Assembly (NCBI GenBank): GCA_947440875.1
Contig: CANETG010000078.1
Location: 1 to 10,329 of the forward strand
Origin: Bacteriovoracaceae bacterium
GTDB lineage: Bacteria; Bdellovibrionota; Bacteriovoracia; Bacteriovoracales; Bacteriovoracaceae
Reading direction: 5' to 3'
Length of the DNA: 10,329 nt
A model generated the notes under the pieces. The model saw nothing but the letters and a program-made list of their open reading frames with translations. It was not told the origin of the DNA and searched no databases. Both the position numbers and the translations under genes were made by a program. Positions 6,316 to 10,329 of this stretch are shown here, in pieces. The first letter of the stretch is position 1; the number at the start of each line of letters is the position of its first letter.

Positions 6316-7293
6316 ATGAAATACACTCTCGGCGCTTTGTTACTTCTTTTGACCTTACCAACTCTTGCGGTCACTCAAGTGAAACTGGCCGCTCTGATTC
6401 CTGAGGGAACAAGCTGGGGCAACAGTATCAAAAAGTTTGCCCAGGAAGTCGAGACGGCAACCAACGGCGAAGTAATTGTCAAAATTTATTACGGCGGGGT
6501 TGCCGGTGATGAGCCGGATGTCGTGAGGAAAATCCGCATCGGTCAATTGCACGGTGGTGTTTTCACCGGTAAAACACTCGCGGATATCTACCCCGATGTG
6601 CGAGCACTTGAGATTCCTTTCACCTTTTACGGTGATCAGAAAAAAGCCGGTAGGGTCATGACAAACCTCACTCCGCGCTTTAACGCTGGTTTTAAGCAAA
6701 AAGGTTTCGTGAACCTGGGCTTCTATGAGCTCGGTCTTGTGTACATCGTCTCGACTAAGAAGGTAGCTAATTTTAATGAATTAAAAGGTGTCAAGGCCTG
6801 GGCGTGGGAAGGGGATGAATTATCTCGCGCTTTGATTGAGAGTCTGGAGCTTGTGAGTGTGCCGCTGGCCTTACCGGATGTTCTTTCATCACTTTCAACC
6901 GGTATCATCAACGCTGCTTACGCTCCCCCCTTAGGAATTCTTGCTCTTCAGTGGCACACTAAGATAAAATACGTCGTCGATTTTCCGACAACTTTTTCTA
7001 TCGGTGCTCTTCTCCTATCGGATAAAGTTTGGACTAAGATCACTCCCGCCCATCAAAAACTGATTCAGGAGATTTCGGCAAAGCGGATCAAAGAGGCCAA
7101 CGATAAGTCCCTTTTAGAAAATGAAGAAGCTCGCAATCAAATGAAAAAATCAGGCATCGAGTTTGTTACTTTTCCGCAAGACGATTTAAAAAAAGCGGCG
7201 GAGCTTCGCAAGACTGTGATCCAAAAAGTAATTTCGGGAAGAGTGATTCCCGGGGCCATCATTGAAGCACTCGATCAAGAGGTGAAGAAGTGA
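6316..7293 (+). CDS. dctP: TRAP transporter solute-binding protein, DctP/TatP-type
   Basis: 325 residues, the normal length. Preceded by AGGGG (6306-6310) with 5-base spacing. Signal peptide at about residues 1-19 (MKYTLGALLLLLTLPTLA), so it is periplasmic. The DctP fold is visible: KLAALIPEGTSW at 23-34, IYYGGVAGDEPDVVRKIRIGQLHGG at 57-81, ALEIPFTF at 97-104, FNELKGVKAWAWEGD at 153-167, PLALPDVLSSLSTGIINAAYAPP at 183-205, and SDKVWTKITPAHQKLIQE at 235-252. It captures the substrate and delivers it to DctQM. Odd: at the place of the conserved arginine of the KGLKIR/KGLKLR motif (Arg147 of SiaP), which binds the ligand carboxylate, this protein has Trp162. The second SiaP ligand arginine, Arg127, is also not matched. 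This agrees with the TatT-partnered subgroup, whose ligands are thought to be hydrophobic. Its stop overlaps dctQ by four bases. Confidence 0.93.
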   Translation: MKYTLGALLLLLTLPTLAVTQVKLAALIPEGTSWGNSIKKFAQEVETATNGEVIVKIYYGGVAGDEPDVVRKIRIGQLHGGVFTGKTLADIYPDVRALEIPFTFYGDQKKAGRVMTNLTPRFNAGFKQKGFVNLGFYELGLVYIVSTKKVANFNELKGVKAWAWEGDELSRALIESLELVSVPLALPDVLSSLSTGIINAAYAPPLGILALQWHTKIKYVVDFPTTFSIGALLLSDKVWTKITPAHQKLIQEISAKRIKEANDKSLLENEEARNQMKKSGIEFVTFPQDDLKKAAELRKTVIQKVISGRVIPGAIIEALDQEVKK

Positions 7294-7796
7294 GATTCAT
7301 TCGGATCTTCGACGACATTTTAGAAAAAATCAGTCGTTGGGGGCTCATCAGCTGCCTTCTCACCATCTTGACTCTCGCAGTGATGGCGATTGTCTGTCGT
7401 TGGGGCGGAAAAAGTTTCATGTGGCTCGAGCCGCTCGTTCGGCATCTGGTATTTCTTTCAGCATTTCTTGGCGGATCTCTTGCGACGAGTAAAAATGTCC
7501 ACATCAAAGTCGATCTCCTCACAAAACTCGTGGAAATGTCCTCTTCTAAATTCATTCACTGGCTTCACCGAAATATCATTACTCTTTTTTGCTGCCTCAC
7601 GACTCTGGCGCTATTGAAATCAAGCTATGACTTTTATCTCTCCGAAAAAGAATTTGGGGCACCTGCGTTTCTTCATATCCATTCTTCTTTCTTGGTCGCC
7701 ATCATCCCTTTTGGAGTCGGTCTTATCTTTCTCCGATTCGTGAATCAGCTCTTCCTTGGAATTAACGGAGACCAGCCTGACGCTCATCACGTATAG
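7290..7796 (+). CDS. dctQ: TRAP transporter small membrane subunit DctQ
   Basis: 168 residues with four predicted membrane segments at about 17-36, 48-66, 94-112 and 131-152. The family signature is present in the second segment: LEPLVRHLVFLSAFLGGSLA (residues 46-65, with Glu47, Arg51 and FLGG), followed by NVHIKVDLL (69-77). It forms the inner-membrane complex with DctM. Start is GTG 7290 in a GTGA overlap with the stop of the binding-protein gene, a layout typical of translational coupling, with a GA-rich ribosome site just upstream. Its end overlaps the presumed dctM start by 41 bases. Confidence 0.92.
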   Translation: MRFIRIFDDILEKISRWGLISCLLTILTLAVMAIVCRWGGKSFMWLEPLVRHLVFLSAFLGGSLATSKNVHIKVDLLTKLVEMSSSKFIHWLHRNIITLFCCLTTLALLKSSYDFYLSEKEFGAPAFLHIHSSFLVAIIPFGVGLIFLRFVNQLFLGINGDQPDAHHV

Positions 7797-9039
7797 TACA
7801 ATCTTTTTGATGGCGCTTTTTGGCGCTCCTATATTCACCGTGATGGCGGCGTTTGCTCTTGCTGCATTTTATTTTTCAGGGATTGAGATTTCCGCTGTCG
7901 CGGTAGAAATTTATCGACTGTCTTCGGCGCCAACGATCATTACCATTCCGCTCTTTACATTCGCGGGTTACGTCCTCGCCGAATCCAAAGCACCCGTTAG
8001 ACTGCTGAAACTTTCGCAAGCGCTTTTGGGTTGGCTTCCCGGGGGAGTCGCCATCGTTTGTCTTTTTGTGTGTGCTTTTTTTACCGCTTTTACAGGTGCC
8101 AGTGGCGTGACCATCATTGCTCTCGGCGGGCTTCTCTACCCGATCCTGATTGAAGAAGGTTATTCAGAACAATTTTCTCTCGGGCTTATTACGACCTGTG
8201 GTTCACTTGGACTTTTATTTCCCCCGAGCTTACCTATTATTCTTTACGGGATCATTGCCAAGGTCGACATCGATGATTTGTTTTTGGCCGGACTCGTACC
8301 AGGAATCATTTTGATGGTTATTCTTGGAACGTACTCAGTGTTTAAGGCAAGAAAATCAGAGACGTCAAGAACGTTTTCTTGGTCGGTACTTGCCCCCGCT
8401 GCTTGGGAAGCAAGGTACGAATTACCTCTGCCTGTTTTTATTCTGGGTGGCGTTTACGGCGGGTTTGTAACGGCTACGGAAGCATCTGCACTGTGTGCGT
8501 TTTATGTTCTGGTGATTAATTGTTTTGTTACGAAGGACATTTCTCCGACCAAAGATCTACCCAAAGTGATTGTTGAAAGTCTCACACTCGTCGGTGCGAT
8601 CCTTCTGATCCTTTGCTGCGCCCTGGGGCTCACCAATTATCTCGTGGATGAAGAAGTGCCGATGAAAAATCTTGAGGCGATGAGAGCCTTCATCACCAAT
8701 AAATGGGTCTTTCTTTTAGTTTTGAACGTCTTCCTTCTCATGGTGGGCTGCTTGATGGATATTTTTAGCGCCATCATCGTCGTGGTTCCCCTCATTCTTC
8801 CTATCGCTGAGCAATTCGGCGTGAATCCTCTTCATCTAGCGATCGTTTTCCTTACCAACCTCGAAATTGGATACATCACTCCTCCAGTCGGGATTAACCT
8901 TTTTATCAGTTCCTTCCGCTTTAATAGGCCAGTTCTTGAGCTTTATCGAGTCAGTGTCCCTTTTCTCTTTTTAATGCTCCTCGCACTCCTTATAATTACT
9001 TATATTCCATGGTTCACCCTCTTCTGGTTTTATTCATAG
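7756..9039 (+). CDS. dctM: TRAP transporter large membrane subunit DctM
   Basis: 427 residues, the usual size, with about eleven or twelve membrane segments. It is the ion-coupled translocating subunit, driven by an ion gradient. Hallmarks: GAPIFTVMAAF (23-33), FTGASGVTIIALGGLL (112-127), GSLGLLFPPSLPIILYG (149-165), GGVYGGFVTATEASA (231-245) and GYITPPVGINLFISS (372-386). The start is uncertain: TTG 7756 has no clear ribosome site; an ACGGAG at 7765-7770 would better serve a CTG codon at 7777, a rare start; and the first ATG (7810) would cut into the first membrane segment. Whichever is used, it overlaps dctQ or nearly so and is probably translationally coupled. Its 3' end overlaps the next gene by 31 bases. 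Confidence 0.94.
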   Translation: MELTETSLTLITYSTIFLMALFGAPIFTVMAAFALAAFYFSGIEISAVAVEIYRLSSAPTIITIPLFTFAGYVLAESKAPVRLLKLSQALLGWLPGGVAIVCLFVCAFFTAFTGASGVTIIALGGLLYPILIEEGYSEQFSLGLITTCGSLGLLFPPSLPIILYGIIAKVDIDDLFLAGLVPGIILMVILGTYSVFKARKSETSRTFSWSVLAPAAWEARYELPLPVFILGGVYGGFVTATEASALCAFYVLVINCFVTKDISPTKDLPKVIVESLTLVGAILLILCCALGLTNYLVDEEVPMKNLEAMRAFITNKWVFLLVLNVFLLMVGCLMDIFSAIIVVVPLILPIAEQFGVNPLHLAIVFLTNLEIGYITPPVGINLFISSFRFNRPVLELYRVSVPFLFLMLLALLIITYIPWFTLFWFYS

Positions 9040-10329
9040 TTTCTTTGTCCGCGTCTTTTCAGACGTGGGGCAGGTCCGACCGCTTTCACACTGAGGGATA
9101 CCTCGGGGAGAAAGCTCTGTCCGGCTACTCTGAGCGTTGGGAGCCGGTCGTTTTTCAAGACCCATACTTGGGGCAACTCCATTTTGCGGATGAAAAGTTT
9201 CTTCAGGAATATTTTCAGACGTATATTTTCCGAGATGAGAAAGACTACTCGTTCTTTTTAAAATCTGAGCTGCCTGGCGGTGCCCTTTGTTCCAATGAGC
9301 ACCTGGGCGAGCACTTCGATCAAATTCGCTATTCTTACCGCCTCATCACTTTAAGCTATCTTCTTGAAGGCCAGTGGCACATGAATCTCATGGCGGAAAA
9401 ACTTCGCCTGAAGGACGCTTGTGGCTTCGACGCTGAGGCGTGGGCAAAAAGTTGCAGTCCCCGTTCCACTGAGATGAAAAAGTTCATCGATCGGCTGGTA
9501 CGTTTCAAACCTCGGTACACAGATAAATTACCCGATACCTTTGACCGCAACTCCTGGATGACGAGCTTCAAAAAAGGCGATTTTTATTGGTATTCCCAGT
9601 ACCGGGTGAAAGACACGTGTGGCATTGGTTGCGGTGAAGAGAATCTCGCAGCGTCTTTTAAGAAGAGCTGTGAGGAAAACCAAAAAATCATGGATCTCAT
9701 TTGTCATGAAGAAGATGAGATCATGGGGCTCTCGGACCAGAGGGATGCTTACTATCTCCTCGGCCAATCCAACATCATTAACACCTACAATAAAAACGGT
9801 GAGGCGATGGGTTGCCTTCGGCGCTTCAGTGAAGTGATGTCTCATCGAGAAGTTTCTTATCCAGGGCTTAAAAATCTTTTTCCCTCCCTCGGAAGCATGC
9901 TTAAAACGGTTCACAAAGAGAGATTTTTGCAAGGCAGAGTTTTCTTCTTTGGTGCGGGGAAAGAATTCGAAGAAAAAGGTCTCACCGATCTCTACGTCGA
10001 ACAGCAACCACTTGAGGTCGTCAAAGTTGAACCAGTAAAAAAACCGACTCTGAAAAAAGAAAGACCGGTGAAGGTTACTGAGGCGCCGAAAGTCGTAGAA
10101 GCACCAAAGGTCGCTCAAAAACCATCGATCGTAGAAATTCGAGAACCGCAAAAAAGTGCTTTCCTTCAAGCAGCAGAGCTCCGGACCCAGGGTAATCTTT
10201 CTCGAGTTGAAGTGGACATGGTCAAATTAAAATACGATTTTATTTTCAGCCTCAACATGATGAATAATCTTTCGAAGCGTTTAAAAACTTTTATGAAACG
10301 CGAAGCTCTCGTTGAGATGATGACTTATG
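9009..10329 (+). CDS. Exported cysteine-rich protein with Lys/Pro-rich linker, unknown function (3' end beyond window)
   Basis: Open from ATG 9009 to the window edge: 440 complete codons with no stop. Residues 1-17 form a signal peptide (MVHPLLVLFIVSLSASF), so the protein is exported. The mature N-terminal domain (about 20-325) contains eight cysteines, at 94, 138, 149, 204, 208, 221, 232 and 269, including a CGIGC pair, which suggests a disulfide-bonded periplasmic or surface domain. Residues about 330-382 are a low-complexity linker of Lys, Pro, Val and Glu with near-repeats of EAPKV. After it begins a helical segment (about 383-440) that continues outside the window. The start overlaps dctM by 31 bases without a ribosome site, which points to coupling to the TRAP genes. 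I do not recognise the family. A periplasmic accessory of the transporter, perhaps spanning towards the cell wall or outer membrane through the linker, is only an inference. Coding is supported by length, signal peptide and compositional domains. Confidence 0.8.
   Translation, partial: MVHPLLVLFIVSLSASFQTWGRSDRFHTEGYLGEKALSGYSERWEPVVFQDPYLGQLHFADEKFLQEYFQTYIFRDEKDYSFFLKSELPGGALCSNEHLGEHFDQIRYSYRLITLSYLLEGQWHMNLMAEKLRLKDACGFDAEAWAKSCSPRSTEMKKFIDRLVRFKPRYTDKLPDTFDRNSWMTSFKKGDFYWYSQYRVKDTCGIGCGEENLAASFKKSCEENQKIMDLICHEEDEIMGLSDQRDAYYLLGQSNIINTYNKNGEAMGCLRRFSEVMSHREVSYPGLKNLFPSLGSMLKTVHKERFLQGRVFFFGAGKEFEEKGLTDLYVEQQPLEVVKVEPVKKPTLKKERPVKVTEAPKVVEAPKVAQKPSIVEIREPQKSAFLQAAELRTQGNLSRVEVDMVKLKYDFIFSLNMMNNLSKRLKTFMKREALVEMMTY

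Noticed and set aside
9528..10169. A 213-codon open minus-strand frame
   Set aside because: It lies opposite the long exported protein that starts at 9009. Its product is an implausible Phe/Arg-rich chain with no motif, and the plus frame has a signal peptide, domains and operon context.

Overview
The window reads as a chromosomal segment of a Gram-negative bacterium. Exported proteins dominate it: two signal-peptide proteins, one lipoprotein, one periplasmic binding protein and one long cysteine-rich exported protein, together with housekeeping genes. Dense packing with overlapping genes, a GC content that looks like the mid-40s percent by eye, a long FecR-domain protein and a TatT-type TRAP cluster fit a Bdellovibrionota-like organism (Bdellovibrio/Bacteriovorax relatives). 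That placement is an inference from gene style and needs a homology search.

Layout. (1) Positions 1-2216, minus strand: the N-terminal 738 residues of a type 2 (eukaryote-like) isoleucyl-tRNA synthetase, cut by the window edge. (2) Positions 2326-4881, plus strand: a compact three-gene operon of overlapping genes, namely an exported FecR-domain protein, a Maf/YhdE-type nucleotide pyrophosphatase, and a small exported alpha-helical protein. (3) Positions 4882-5049, minus strand: a 55-residue, very basic small protein. Its stop codon abuts the stop of the operon, it has a clear ribosome binding site, and it has an extended -10 promoter about 180 bases upstream. (4) Positions 5050-5358: a regulatory region with that promoter, a long leader holding a hairpin and an 8-codon mini-ORF framed by an inverted repeat, and two adjacent palindromes ahead of the next operon. 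(5) Positions 5359-10329, plus strand: a TRAP transporter operon comprising the TatT-like lipoprotein, the DctP-type binding protein, the small membrane subunit DctQ, the large membrane subunit DctM, and then a long exported cysteine-rich protein that overlaps dctM and runs off the end.

How they work together. The TRAP cluster should make an inner-membrane secondary transporter (DctQM) fed by a periplasmic binding protein, with the TatT lipoprotein acting as the partner of the binding protein, as known from the Treponema pallidum Tp0956/Tp0957 pair. The binding protein has tryptophan where carboxylate-binding TRAP receptors have their ligand-anchoring arginine, so its ligand is probably not a simple sialate- or C4-dicarboxylate-type acid. 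The fifth gene is not recognised and is the best candidate here for an undescribed component of such a transport system. The small basic gene with its structured leader is the other place that deserves a second look.
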